A stretch of 64,000 bases of DNA. Origin: Streptomyces sp. XM4193. Lineage in GTDB: Bacteria > Actinomycetota > Actinomycetes > Streptomycetales > Streptomycetaceae. The first letter of the stretch is position 1. Each line of letters opens with the position of its first letter. The position numbers and the translations under genes were made by a program. The stretch spans positions 1,672,475 through 1,736,474 of the forward strand of contig NZ_JALLGK010000001.1 of the NCBI RefSeq assembly GCF_023072595.1, given 5' to 3'. The notes beneath the pieces are model-generated. The model had not been told where the DNA came from. It saw only the letters and a program-made list of their open reading frames with translations, and did not search any database. Positions 27,614 to 37,522 of the stretch are shown one piece after another.

Positions 27614-28573
27614 TCAGGGGATCCGCAGCACGTGCTTCCCGCGTACGCCGCCCGCCTCCAGCGCGCGGTGGGCGTCGGCGATCTCGGCCAGCGGCCGGAC
27701 GGTGTCCACGACGGGGCGGACGGCTCCGGTCTCGACGAACCGGGTGAGGTCGGCGAGGAGTTCGCGCTGCGGATTGCCGCTGAAGACCCGCACCCGGCGG
27801 CGGCCGTGCACCGCGGAGCCCAGGATGTAGCCGAGGCCGGCCAGCACGTGCTCGGTGTCGAAGGCGACGGCCACCATCCGTCCGCCCGGGGCCAGCAGTC
27901 TGCGGTAGGCCGGGTGGTGGGTGCCGACGGTGTCGAGGACGACGTCGAAGCTGTCCAGATCGGCGGCGTCGGTCGTGGTGTGGCTCAGGGCCTCCTCGGC
28001 GCCCAGTTCGCGGACGAAGTCGAGGTTCCTCGGGCCCGCCAGCCCGGTGACATGCGCGCCGAGCGCCTTGCCGAGCTGGACGGCGACGCTGCCGACCCCG
28101 CCGCTTGCTCCGCGCACCAACAGCCGCTCGCCCGGGCGCAGTTGCGCCTTGTCGCGCAGTGCGGTGATCGCGGTCGTACCGGTTCCGGGCAGTGCGGCGG
28201 CCTGCACGGCGTCCACCCCCGCGGGAGCGGGGGCGAGCCGTCGGGGGTGGACGGCGACGTACTCCGCCGCGCTGCCGAACTGTCCGCGCGGCAGCACGCC
28301 CCACACCTGCTCGCCCGCCCGCGGTCCGTCCGCCGCGGCGCCGCCCGGGACGACCTCTCCGACGAAGTCCAGGCCGGTGCGCTGGGGGAAGCGGCGCCCG
28401 GTGACCAGGCGGACGCGCCCCGCCCGGCCGTGCAGTTCGCCGCCGTTGACGCTTGCCGCACTGACCCGCACGAGGACCTCGCCGGGCTTCGGCACCGGGA
28501 CGGGCACCCGGCCCACGTACAGCACCTCGGGCGGTCCGTAACTGTCGTAGAGGGCTGCCAGCATCTCGTTCAC
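27614..28573 (-). CDS. Zinc-independent MDR oxidoreductase (quinone-oxidoreductase type)
   Basis: This 319-residue medium-chain reductase has a GroES-like N-terminal half and the NADPH motif LVRGASGGVGSVAVQLGKALGA. It lacks the Cys cluster of zinc alcohol dehydrogenases, matching quinone-oxidoreductase and enoyl-reductase relatives. The C-terminal HRALEAGGVRGKHVLRI is standard. It diverges from a TetR-type regulator with about 100 bases between, a typical arrangement for a stress-inducible oxidoreductase and its repressor. Substrate is unknown. Confidence 0.85.
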   Translation of the reverse strand: MNEMLAALYDSYGPPEVLYVGRVPVPVPKPGEVLVRVSAASVNGGELHGRAGRVRLVTGRRFPQRTGLDFVGEVVPGGAAADGPRAGEQVWGVLPRGQFGSAAEYVAVHPRRLAPAPAGVDAVQAAALPGTGTTAITALRDKAQLRPGERLLVRGASGGVGSVAVQLGKALGAHVTGLAGPRNLDFVRELGAEEALSHTTTDAADLDSFDVVLDTVGTHHPAYRRLLAPGGRMVAVAFDTEHVLAGLGYILGSAVHGRRRVRVFSGNPQRELLADLTRFVETGAVRPVVDTVRPLAEIADAHRALEAGGVRGKHVLRIP

Positions 28574-28675
28574 TTCGCTGTCCCGTCAGTCGGCGCGGTG
28601 GGTACCGCGGGCCTGTTTTCCCACGTTAACCAGGGAAACGGACGGGCCCTTCCGGTTGCCGTTAAAGTGAGAGAC

Positions 28676-29401
28676 ATGCGCGACCAGCCTTCTCACAAGG
28701 ACCTTCCCGCCGCGGCGGCCGGCGGTGCGTCGGACGGGCTGCGCATCGACGCCCGCTACAACCGCGAGCGCATCCTGCGGGCCGCCCGCGAGGCGTACAC
28801 CGCGCACGGAATCGACGTGCCGGTCGCCACCATCGCCCGACGCGCGGGTGTCGGCGTCGCCACCGTCTACCGCCGCTTCCCGACTCGCGCCTCACTGGTG
28901 ACGGCGGCCTTCTCCCGTCAACTGTCGCGCTGTGTCGGGGTGTTGGACGAGGCGCTGGCGGACCCCGATCCCTGGCACGGTTTCTGCACGCTCATCGAGC
29001 AGGTCTGTGCGATGCAGGCCGCCGACCGCGGCTTCACCGAGGCGTTCCTCTCCGAGTTCCCGGACAGCGGCGAGTTCGGCCGCGAACGCGACCGGGCCGA
29101 CGAGGGGTTGGCCCGGCTCGTGCGTGCGGCCAAGGGGACCGGGAAGCTGCGTGCGGACTTCGAGGTCTCCGACGTCGTGCTCCTGCTACGGGCCAACTGC
29201 GGTGTCGTCGGGGACTCGGCGCCGGGTTCGACGGCGGCTTCCCGGCGCCTGGTGGCCTACTTCCTGCACTCCTTCCGCGCCGAGCACGCAGAACCGCTGC
29301 CCCCGCCCGCGCCTCTGGACCTGCCCGGCCCCCTCCGCAGCCGGAACGGGAACGCGGGCGGCCGGGACGCGGGCCGGGAGGGGAGCGCGGGCGGGGCGTG
29401 A
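28676..29401 (+). CDS. TetR-family transcriptional regulator
   Basis: The 241-residue protein has a TetR helix-turn-helix at residues 20-70 (RERILRAAREAYTAHGIDVP, TIARRAGVGVATVYRRFPTR). The ligand domain follows to about residue 200; the last 30 residues are Gly/Arg-rich and encoded by a degenerate repeat. The ATG at 28676 is used; an in-frame GTG nine bases earlier is possible. The divergent position suggests that it represses the neighbouring reductase. Candidate half-sites are GTTAAC near 28625 and GTTAAAG near 28661. Confidence 0.85.
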   Translation: MRDQPSHKDLPAAAAGGASDGLRIDARYNRERILRAAREAYTAHGIDVPVATIARRAGVGVATVYRRFPTRASLVTAAFSRQLSRCVGVLDEALADPDPWHGFCTLIEQVCAMQAADRGFTEAFLSEFPDSGEFGRERDRADEGLARLVRAAKGTGKLRADFEVSDVVLLLRANCGVVGDSAPGSTAASRRLVAYFLHSFRAEHAEPLPPPAPLDLPGPLRSRNGNAGGRDAGREGSAGGA

Positions 29402-29460
29402 ACGCGGGCGGCGAAAGGAACGCGGGCGGGGACGGGAACGCGGGCGGGGCGCGGGCCGCC
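29345..29460. repeat. Degenerate GGAACGCGGGCGG repeat
   Basis: About seven imperfect copies of a GGAACGCGGGCGG unit span the end of the TetR gene and the gap to hrdA. In the gene it encodes a GNAGG/GREGSAGG tail that is unlikely to be functional. Confidence 0.75.
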
Positions 29461-29462
29461 GA

Positions 29463-30611
<1,149 letters not shown>

Positions 30612-30980
30612 GAGGGCGACCTCCACGGTGATCGCTGCCTTACACGGGCGACGTGCGAACCGGGAAAGGCGCGAGGGGCCGTCTCGGCTCGGCGCTTGAG
30701 TCCTTCCCCGTACGGGTGTCTCTGCCACATCGGCCGAGTCACCGTGCTCCAGTGTGGGGTACGACCTACGGGGGTCAGTAGGGGTATGCGCCCATTTTCT
30801 GGGCTTCGCGCTCACCGCACGCGTCGGTAGCACTACGCGACGGAACCGGTGATGCGTCAACTCCGCTGCGGCGCCGGGCAGTTCGCCGCGTCACCGGCCC
30901 CCGGCGGACAGGTCCGCACGCGCTCGGACCGCGCTGGATCCGTATGCGCTCGGCCCGGGTCGCGCTCGGCCCGTACCCGC
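30612..30980. other. Intergenic region upstream of hrdA
   Basis: I see no gene. The segment includes the leader of hrdA, and a cluster of three GCGCTCGGxCCG repeats near 30915-30970 just after the hydrolase stop. No clear promoter could be assigned. Confidence 0.5.
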
Positions 30981-31868
30981 TCAGGTGTCGGTGGCGTGCC
31001 GTCCGGCGAGCAGGCGCGGCCGAAACCGGAGGACGGCGTCGGCGACCTCGTCGAGATGGCTCTCCAGCAGGAAGTGCCCGCCGTCCAGCAGCAGCACCTC
31101 GGCGTCCGGGGCGTCCCGGCGGAAGGCCTCGGCCCCGGCCGGTCCGAAGATCTCGTCGTTGCGGCCCCAGACCGCCAGCACCGGGACGCCGCTGGAGCGC
31201 AGCCACGCGTGCACCGCCGGATAGAGCGGCGGATTGCTGGAGTAGTCGGCGAACAGGGCGAGTTGGGCACGGTCGACCCCCGGCCGTCCCAGCAGGGCCA
31301 GATCGTGCTCCCACGCGTCCGGTGCGACCAGGCTCGGGTCCGGCACGCCGTGGGTGTACTGCCACTCCACCGCCTCCCGGCCCAGGGCCGGCCGCAGGCG
31401 TTCCTCGTTCTCCGGGCCGCTGTCCCGGCCGTAGGCCCAGACCGGCGCCCAGAAGTCGGGTGTGAAGCCGGCGTCGTAGGCGTTGCCGTTCTGGGTGACG
31501 ACGCCGATCACCGCCTCGGGGTCGGCCAGCGCAAGGCGCCAGCCGATCGGCGCCCCGTAGTCCTGCACGTAGATGCCGTAGCGCCGCACCCCGAGGACGG
31601 CGAGCAGCTTTCGGGTCACGTCGGCGAGCGCGTCGAAGGTGTAGTCGAACTCGTCTGTGTCCGGCGCCGAGGACCGGCCGAAGCCGATGTGGTCGGGTGC
31701 GATCAGCCGGTAGGGACCGGCAAGCGCCGGGATCAGATGCCGGAACATGTGCGAGCTCGTCGGATACCCGTGGAGGAGCAGCAGCACGGGCGCGTCCTCG
31801 GGCCCCGCCTCCCGGTAGAAGACCCGCAGTCCGTCGATGTCGGCGGTCCGGTGGTGCACAGCAGTCAC
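30981..31868 (-). CDS. Alpha/beta hydrolase of the epoxide-hydrolase/haloalkane-dehalogenase group
   Basis: The 295-residue hydrolase has the oxyanion motif LLHGYPTSSH and a nucleophile elbow VQDYGAPIG in which the nucleophile is Asp103 rather than Ser. This places it with epoxide hydrolases and haloalkane dehalogenases. The catalytic His is in LDGGHFLLE. APDHIGFGRS is a second family marker. The gene diverges from a CGNR zinc-finger regulator with an 80-base gap containing the palindrome TAACCGGTTA, so it is probably under that regulator. The natural substrate is unknown. Confidence 0.87.
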   Translation of the reverse strand: MTAVHHRTADIDGLRVFYREAGPEDAPVLLLLHGYPTSSHMFRHLIPALAGPYRLIAPDHIGFGRSSAPDTDEFDYTFDALADVTRKLLAVLGVRRYGIYVQDYGAPIGWRLALADPEAVIGVVTQNGNAYDAGFTPDFWAPVWAYGRDSGPENEERLRPALGREAVEWQYTHGVPDPSLVAPDAWEHDLALLGRPGVDRAQLALFADYSSNPPLYPAVHAWLRSSGVPVLAVWGRNDEIFGPAGAEAFRRDAPDAEVLLLDGGHFLLESHLDEVADAVLRFRPRLLAGRHATDT

Positions 31869-31888
31869 GGTAACCTCTTAAAGTGAAT

Positions 31889-31898
31889 TAACCGGTTA
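31889..31898. promoter_or_regulatory. Palindrome TAACCGGTTA in a divergent promoter
   Basis: TAACCGGTTA is a perfect 10-bp palindrome, followed by GGTTAGG and preceded by GGTAACC, so the GGTTA/TAACC half-site occurs four times within about 35 bases. It lies midway between two divergent genes, one of them a probable DNA-binding protein. Confidence 0.6.
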
Positions 31899-31948
31899 GG
31901 TTAGGCTGATGATGCACCGACCTGCTGCGAGCGTCAAGGAGAGTGGAA

Positions 31949-32455
31949 GTGGCCGAGGTGGACGACGAGGAACTGCTGCTCGCCGTGCTCAACAGCTCGC
32001 CGGTCGTCGACGGTCGGCCCACCGACCTGCTGCACGGACCGGAGGCGGCGAACCGGTCGCGGGCGCTCGGCGGCTGCGGTTCGGAGCAGGAACGCGACCG
32101 GCTGCGCCAGGTGCGCGACACCCTTCAGCGGCTGATCCGCGAGGACTCCACGGAGACCGACGGGCTCGTGCCCGCGCTGGAGCACGCCGGCCTGCGACCC
32201 TCGGTCTCCGTCGGGGGAGTCGCCTGGGAGCTGGCAGCCCCGCCGGACGACGAACTGGCCGCCCGTGTGGTGCTCGCCTGGTCGCGCGTGATCACCGAAC
32301 TGCCGGGACGACTCAGGGCCTGCGCGAACGAGGAGTGCAACCTCTACCTCGTCGACCACAGCCGGCCCGGCACCGCCCGGTGGTGCTCCATGGCCGTCTG
32401 CGGCAACCGGATGAAGGCCCGCACCCACGCACGCAGACGACGCGTGGAGAAGTGA
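31949..32455 (+). CDS. CGNR zinc-finger (ABATE-type) regulator
   Basis: This 168-residue protein ends in the CGNR zinc finger: CANEECNLYLVDHS, then WCSMAVCGNRMKARTHARRRR, with four metal-binding Cys and a basic tail. Members of the family are thought to be transcription factors. The N-terminal 110 residues match the usual ligand/associated domain. GTG 31949 is preferred because AGGAG sits seven bases upstream; the GTG six bases earlier is too close to it. Control of the divergent hydrolase gene is inferred from the shared palindrome. Confidence 0.85.
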   Translation: MAEVDDEELLLAVLNSSPVVDGRPTDLLHGPEAANRSRALGGCGSEQERDRLRQVRDTLQRLIREDSTETDGLVPALEHAGLRPSVSVGGVAWELAAPPDDELAARVVLAWSRVITELPGRLRACANEECNLYLVDHSRPGTARWCSMAVCGNRMKARTHARRRRVEK

Positions 32456-32564
32456 CGGCCGGGGCACGGGAGAAGTGCCTGGCGGGGCACGCCCGTGCAC
32501 ACCACGCCAACTCCCCTGAGGGAGACGGGGGTTCGCGCGCTCGCCGCTCGCCGGGTCGGGGCCG

Positions 32565-32831
32565 TCAGCCCGTGAAGTCCCCGGCCTTCACGGCGGAGAC
32601 GAACGCGTCCCACTCGGTGGTGGAGAACACGAGTCCCGGACCGGCCGGATTCTTGCTGTCGCGGACGGGGAGAACGCCGCTGTGACCGTCGGCGATCTCC
32701 AGGCACTCGCCTCCGTCCTGGTTGCTGTGGCTGGACTTGCGCCAAGTGACGTGAGTGAGGTCGGGGCCTGTGTGCACGAAGTCCTCCGGTCGTGTGGGCC
32801 GGTGGGATGCGGGAGTCGCTGCCAATGTCAT
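32565..32831 (-). CDS. DUF397 protein, copy 4 of a tandem family
   Basis: The 88-residue protein contains the DUF397 signature WRKSSHSNQDGGECLEIAD, LPVRDSKNPAGPGLVF and WDAFVSAVKAGDF. DUF397 proteins include BldB-like and AbaA-cluster small regulators of streptomycetes and typically pair with WhiJ-like helix-turn-helix proteins. It is the last of four copies and has a ~20-residue longer N-terminus. Its start overlaps the stop of copy 3 (ATGA). Confidence 0.9.
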   Translation of the reverse strand: MTLAATPASHRPTRPEDFVHTGPDLTHVTWRKSSHSNQDGGECLEIADGHSGVLPVRDSKNPAGPGLVFSTTEWDAFVSAVKAGDFTG

Positions 32832-33040
32832 GCGGAGAAACCGCCGGTCTTCACCGAAGAGATGAAGACTGCCCAGCCGGCGGCAGGGAACACCAGCACC
32901 GGCTCGGTCGGCGTCTTGCTGTCGCGGACGGGGAGAATGCCGGTGAAGTCGTCGGCGACTTCGAGACAGTCACCGCCGTCCGGATTGCTGTGGCTCGATT
33001 TACGCCAAGCGGTAGTGGCGATTTCGGGACGGGAGGGCAT
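32828..33040 (-). CDS. DUF397 protein, copy 3
   Basis: This 70-residue DUF397 protein has WRKSSHSNPDGGDCLEVADD and LPVRDSKTPTEPVLVF. The stop overlaps copy 4 by four bases, indicating coupled translation. GGAGG lies just upstream of the ATG. It differs from the other copies mainly at the N-terminus and the loop after PVRDSK. Confidence 0.9.
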   Translation of the reverse strand: MPSRPEIATTAWRKSSHSNPDGGDCLEVADDFTGILPVRDSKTPTEPVLVFPAAGWAVFISSVKTGGFSA

Positions 33041-33148
33041 GGAACCTCCGAGGACTGGCCGGGTGTGTGAACCGTGGTTGTTCGGTGCCGGGCCGTGCTG
33101 AACTCCGCCAACTCGCGGTCGATTGGACGGGGTTCGAGGTGTGCGGTG

Positions 33149-33364
33149 TCAGCCGGAGAAGCCCCCGGTCTTGATTGCGGAGACGAATGCGTTCCAGTTG
33201 TCGGCCGGAAATACGAGCACGGGCCCGGTCGGCCTCTTGCTGTCGCGGACGGGCAGGACGCCGGTGAGATAGTCGGCGACCTCCAGACAGTCACCGCCGT
33301 CCGCATTGCTGTGGCTGGACTTGCGCCAGGTGAGTGGTGGGACGCGGAGGTGGTGGGTGTGCAT
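33149..33364 (-). CDS. DUF397 protein, copy 2
   Basis: The 71-residue protein has WRKSSHSNADGGDCLEVADY and LPVRDSKRPTGPVLVF, most like copy 3. GGAGGGCACTC precedes the ATG. It is separated by ~110 bases from each neighbour, so it may have its own promoter or be read through. Confidence 0.9.
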   Translation of the reverse strand: MHTHHLRVPPLTWRKSSHSNADGGDCLEVADYLTGVLPVRDSKRPTGPVLVFPADNWNAFVSAIKTGGFSG

Positions 33365-33476
33365 GAGTGCCCTCCGGATGATGGTGCCGGCGGTGTACTT
33401 CTCAGGCTGCCCGGTGGGGAGGCGCGCCGAACCCCGTCTGATTGTGGTGAGTTGACGGGGTCCGGCGCGGCACGTG

Positions 33477-33671
33477 TCAGGCGGAGAGGTCTCCGGACTT
33501 CACGGCGTCGACGAAGTTGCTCCAGTCGTGCGCGGTGAAGAGGAGTGACGGACCGCTCGGGTTCTTGCTGTCCCGGACGGGGAGGACACCGACATGCTCG
33601 TCGGCGACCTCCAGGCAAGAACCACCGTCGGAGTTGCTGTAGCTGGACTTGCGCCAGGCCGTAGTCGTCAT
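33477..33671 (-). CDS. DUF397 protein, copy 1, coupled to the WhiJ-like regulator
   Basis: The 64-residue protein begins MTTTAWRKSSYSNSDGG and contains LPVRDSKNPSGPSLLF. The start at 33671 is chosen because it overlaps the regulator stop as ATGA; a start 18 bases upstream is also open. Direct coupling makes this the primary partner of the WhiJ-like protein, as in whiJ/bldB-like pairs. Confidence 0.9.
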   Translation of the reverse strand: MTTTAWRKSSYSNSDGGSCLEVADEHVGVLPVRDSKNPSGPSLLFTAHDWSNFVDAVKSGDLSA

Positions 33672-34510
33672 GTCGAAGCGGAATCGCATGGCACGCCCTC
33701 CACGAGGTTGGTGATCAACGCGTGTGTCTCGGCAACGCTCAGTGCTTGGTCGCGCACACGATCGTAGCTGAGCAACAGATGCTCGACGGCTGCTGTTTCC
33801 TCCACAAGCTCGCCTCGGTGTGATGTCTCCACCCAGGCCACCGTGACTGCCGAGGGGAGTCTGAGGAAGTCAACGTAGGTGTTGGCGAGTACGTGCGGAC
33901 CGGTGCTGAGCGGTACGACCTGGAGTGAGACATCCACGGGGCCGGAACTGTCAATGAGCGCCCGCAGTTGTTCGCGCCACTCGGAGGCGTGGGTGATCGG
34001 AGTGCGGAGGGCGGCCTCGGAAACGATCGCGCGAAGTTTCGGAGGCTTGCTCCCCGCGAGGAGATCCTGTCGTCCGATCCTCGCTTTGACCTGCGCTTCG
34101 AGCTCTGTGCCCTTGAGTCCTCCGGCGCGGAGCACGGCCTCGGCGTACGGCGGAGTCTGCAGCAGGCCGGGGACGATGGCCGGTGAGTAGATCTGGATTC
34201 CGGTCGCTTCCGCTTCCATGGCCATGTAGCGGCGGTAGCGGGCGCGGAACTGGCTGGGGTCCTTCTGGGCCAACTCCCAGAGGATCAGCAGGTAGTTGGT
34301 GCGGTAGAGGCGGTCGAGGTCCTGGACCATCTCGGGGCCGCCCAGGGTCTCCCCGAGTTCCATGCGGCCGAGGTGGGAGTGGTCCCAGGTGATCTCCCTG
34401 CCCACCTCGCGGAGGGTCTTGCCGTACTGCCTGCGGCAGGACCGCAGTTCTTCGGCGAACCGTGCCCGGGGGTCCTGCGAGCGACCGGTGACGGCCCTTC
34501 TGATCGGCAT
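33668..34510 (-). CDS. WhiJ-like XRE regulator with DUF5753 domain
   Basis: This 280-residue protein has an XRE helix-turn-helix at residues 15-70 (FAEELRSCRRQYGKTLREVG, HSHLGRMELGE) and a DUF5753 domain from about 95 to 275 (IQIYSPAIVPGLLQTPPYAEA, VIVSEAALRTPI-like segment, VVPLSTGPHVL). Such proteins are the WhiJ family of streptomycete development and antibiotic regulators. Start 34510 has AGGAG seven bases upstream. It heads a leftward block with four DUF397 genes, of which the first is translationally coupled. Confidence 0.9.
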   Translation of the reverse strand: MPIRRAVTGRSQDPRARFAEELRSCRRQYGKTLREVGREITWDHSHLGRMELGETLGGPEMVQDLDRLYRTNYLLILWELAQKDPSQFRARYRRYMAMEAEATGIQIYSPAIVPGLLQTPPYAEAVLRAGGLKGTELEAQVKARIGRQDLLAGSKPPKLRAIVSEAALRTPITHASEWREQLRALIDSSGPVDVSLQVVPLSTGPHVLANTYVDFLRLPSAVTVAWVETSHRGELVEETAAVEHLLLSYDRVRDQALSVAETHALITNLVEGVPCDSAST

Positions 34511-34900
34511 CAAGTGCTCCTGTCGTGCGCGGTGTTGCTCAGGAATGGCCGTGGCGTTGTGAAGGGTGTCCTCGCAGGGGGCTGGCTGCATGGGTTGCGA
34601 ACGGTCACCCGCTGTTCACGATCGACACCGTAGTGCCACCCGTCGCAGGTGGCAGGGGTCCCGAGTGGGCGGCCGGAAGCTAAGGAGGCGCACGCCGGCG
34701 ATCTTGGGGCTCATTCCCTAAGTCGCTCTGGAGGAAGGGGAGTTGGAGACCCAAGAGCAGTCCTACGAATAAGGCTTCAGCCGGTCTCGACTAAGGAGCG
34801 GGGGCCCGGTTCGACTGAGTCGGCGGGCCGGTAACCGCGACGTGCACGCGGACAACCGCAACAGCCGGCGCGCGCCGCGAACCGTCTCGGGCGGGTACGG
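34511..34900. other. Intergenic region between dnaG and the WhiJ-like gene
   Basis: No gene is supported. TGCCACC (34634-34640) and GGTGGCA (34648-34654) form a 7-bp inverted repeat with a 7-base loop about 125 bases upstream of the WhiJ-like start; this may be an operator or weak terminator for dnaG. Confidence 0.5.
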
Positions 34901-36802
34901 CTACAGCGCTGCGGCGCCGCGCTCGCGGAGGGCGGTGGCGTACTGCTGGAGCACCCACAGCTCCTGCCACAGCGGCGCCGACCGGGCGCCCGCGCCCTGG
35001 GCGTCCAACCGGCGGGCGCTGCCCTCCAGTTCGGCGGTCCGGGAGCGCACCGCCGCCAGTCGTACGGCGACCAACTGCTGACCGGCGTACAGCTCGTCCG
35101 GATCGCCGCTGCCGGGGCTGCGCGGGGTCTCGACGGCCAGCTCGGTGATGGTCTTGCGCACGGTGTCGTCGGGCGCGGTCTCCAGCACGCGCGAGAGGTA
35201 GTCGCGGTCCGCACGCTCGACTCCGCCCGCGGCCTCGATGGTCTCGCGGACCGTGGCGTACGGCTGCGCGGTGAACTCGTCCGAGCCGTAGGCGTCGAAG
35301 GCGGGTGAGACCAACTGCGGGTACTGCAGCGCGAGTTTGAGCAGCTCCCGCTCGACCAGCTGGCCGGGGCTGCGCAGATGCAGCGGCGGCCCGCTGATCC
35401 GAGGGGCGGTGGGCGCGGACTGCATCGAGGGGTCCTGGGCGTTGCGCGGGCCGCGGCCCTGGCCGCCGCCGTCGCGCTTCCAGCGGGCGAGCTGCCCCAC
35501 CCGCCGGACCACGAACTGGGTGTCCAGGATGCCGAGCAGGCCGGCCAGCCGTACCGCGTACTCGTGCTGGAGCGAGCCGTCCTTGATCTGGGCGACGACC
35601 GGCGCTGCCGCCTCCAGGGCGGCGGAGCGGCCCTCCGCGCTGTCGAGGTCGTGCTCGTCGACGATCTGGCGGAGCACGAACTCGAACAACCGCGAGCGGC
35701 CTTCGACGAGTTCGGTCACCGCGCGGTCGCCCTTGGCGAGCCGGAGATCGCAGGGGTCCATACCGCCCGGGCTGATCGCGATGGAGGTGCGGGCGGCGAA
35801 TTTCTGGTCGTCCTCGAACGCCCGCCGGGCCGCCTTCTGCCCCGCGGCGTCGCCGTCGAAGGTGAAGATCACCTCGGTGCGGGAGTTGTCCATCAGCACC
35901 CGGCGCAGGATCTTGATGTGGCCCTCGCCGAAGGCCGTGCCCGAGGTGGCGATGGCGGTGGTGACGCCGGCGAGGTGGCAGGCCATGACGTCGGTGTAGC
36001 CCTCGACGACGACGGCCCGGCCCTCCTTGGCGATGTCCCGCTTGGCCAGGTCGATTCCGTACAGCACCTGGGACTTGCGGTAGATCGGCGTCTCGGGCGT
36101 GTTGAGGTACTTGGGGCCGTTGTCGTCCTCGCGCAGCTTGCGGGCGCCGAAGCCGACCACCTCGCCGGTGATGTCCCGGATCGGCCACATCAGCCTGCCG
36201 CGGAAGCGGTCGATCGGTCCGCGGCGGCCGTCCTGGGAGAGCCCGGAGAGGATCAACTCCTTGTCGGTGAAGCCGCGTCCGCGCAGATGGCGGGTGAGAT
36301 GGTCCCAGCCGGCGGGGCCGTAGCCCACTCCGAAGTGCTCCGCGTCGGCGGGCTTGAAGCCCCGCTCGTGCAGGAAGGTGCGGGCGATCTGGGCCTCGGG
36401 GCTGTCCAGTTGCTCCGCGTAGTAGCGGGCGGCGGCCTTGTGCGCCTCGACCAGCCTGGTGCGTTCGCCCTGCTGGCTCGCCCGGCCGTAGCCGCCCTCC
36501 TCGTAGCGCAGCGTGAGCCCGGCCTGTGCGGCCAGCCGCTCGACCGCCTCGCTGAAGCTGAGGTGGTCGACCTTCATCACGAAGGCGATGCTGTCGCCGC
36601 CCTCCTGGCAGCCGAAGCAGTGAAAGAGGCCCTTGGTGTTGCTCACATGGAAGGACGGGGTCTTCTCGTCGTGGAAGGGGCACAGGCCCTTCTGGTTGCC
36701 GCCGCCGGCGGGGCGCAACTGGAGATACTCCGAGACCACGGCATCGATCGGGACCGCGTCCCGCACCGCGCGTACGTCCTCGTCGTTGATCCTTCCCGCC
36801 AC
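34901..36802 (-). CDS. dnaG: DNA primase
   Basis: The 633-residue primase makes RNA primers at the replication fork. The CHC2 zinc finger is complete (C41, H44, C62, C65 in CPFHDEKTPSF and HCFGCQEGGD). The core has the ERGFKPADAEHFGVGY region, and the TOPRIM motifs AVVVEGYTDVMACH and FTFDGDAAGQKAA. The C-terminal helicase-interaction region runs from about residue 480. Length and motifs are normal. It is transcribed leftwards, like hrdA, and not next to dgt. Confidence 0.96.
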   Translation of the reverse strand: MAGRINDEDVRAVRDAVPIDAVVSEYLQLRPAGGGNQKGLCPFHDEKTPSFHVSNTKGLFHCFGCQEGGDSIAFVMKVDHLSFSEAVERLAAQAGLTLRYEEGGYGRASQQGERTRLVEAHKAAARYYAEQLDSPEAQIARTFLHERGFKPADAEHFGVGYGPAGWDHLTRHLRGRGFTDKELILSGLSQDGRRGPIDRFRGRLMWPIRDITGEVVGFGARKLREDDNGPKYLNTPETPIYRKSQVLYGIDLAKRDIAKEGRAVVVEGYTDVMACHLAGVTTAIATSGTAFGEGHIKILRRVLMDNSRTEVIFTFDGDAAGQKAARRAFEDDQKFAARTSIAISPGGMDPCDLRLAKGDRAVTELVEGRSRLFEFVLRQIVDEHDLDSAEGRSAALEAAAPVVAQIKDGSLQHEYAVRLAGLLGILDTQFVVRRVGQLARWKRDGGGQGRGPRNAQDPSMQSAPTAPRISGPPLHLRSPGQLVERELLKLALQYPQLVSPAFDAYGSDEFTAQPYATVRETIEAAGGVERADRDYLSRVLETAPDDTVRKTITELAVETPRSPGSGDPDELYAGQQLVAVRLAAVRSRTAELEGSARRLDAQGAGARSAPLWQELWVLQQYATALRERGAAAL

Positions 36803-36934
36803 ACGGCAAGTCTACGTTCACCGGTCGCCGACCCGACCCGGCCCCTCGGCCACGTACGGGTGGCGCGCGGTCGAGCGGCGGGTACGGGGGCGAGCCGGTG
36901 CGGCGTGCCCGGCGCGACGGGCCGCGGTGGGGGC

Positions 36935-37420
36935 TCAGTCCAGTGCGCGGTAGAAGACGAAGTGGGGGCCGACGCCCTCGATCTCGAACTCCTCGCCGTG
37001 CACGGTGTAGCCGTGCCGCTCGTAGAAGCCGCGGGCGCCGGTGCGGCCGTTGCACCACATCAGCCGGGCGCCCCGGCTGCGGGCCTCCCGCGTACCGGCC
37101 TCCAGCACGGCGGTGCCGTAGCCCTGCCCCCGCACCCGCGCGGAGCTGGCCATGCCCCGGATGCGCACGCTCCGTTCGGCCGTCGCCGCCTCGTCGCCGG
37201 GGAACGCCTCGGGGTAGAAGCTCCCGCAGCCGTAGACCGCGAGGGCGCCCTCCGTGTCGGCGTCGTCACCGTAGGCGGCGATGTGGAAGGCGCCCGGCTG
37301 GACGTCCTCCGCGAACTCGGCGCTCTCGCGCGGCAGTCCGGGGCGCAGGATCTCCCAGCGCAGCGGCAGAACTTCGGCGAGCGGCGCGACCGCGGTGCGT
37401 ATTCCCATGGCCGTCACCAT
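36935..37420 (-). CDS. GNAT-family N-acetyltransferase
   Basis: This 161-residue protein has the acetyl-CoA pyrophosphate loop RVRGQGYGTAVLEAG and a terminal GARGFYERHGYTVHG, both classic GNAT motifs. The N-terminal PLRWEILRPGLP segment is common in small unassigned GNATs. The start may be the first ATG or the one four codons later. The acceptor is unknown. It lies upstream of dnaG in the same direction. Confidence 0.88.
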   Translation of the reverse strand: MVTAMGIRTAVAPLAEVLPLRWEILRPGLPRESAEFAEDVQPGAFHIAAYGDDADTEGALAVYGCGSFYPEAFPGDEAATAERSVRIRGMASSARVRGQGYGTAVLEAGTREARSRGARLMWCNGRTGARGFYERHGYTVHGEEFEIEGVGPHFVFYRALD

Positions 37421-37522
37421 AGGCGCTGCGCCACCGCGCCACTCGCCGGGCGGGTCGGCCCGGGTGAGCGGGCGGCGTCGCGTGCGGCCCGGTGCGCGTG
37501 GGCCCCGGTCGGTGTGCGGACC

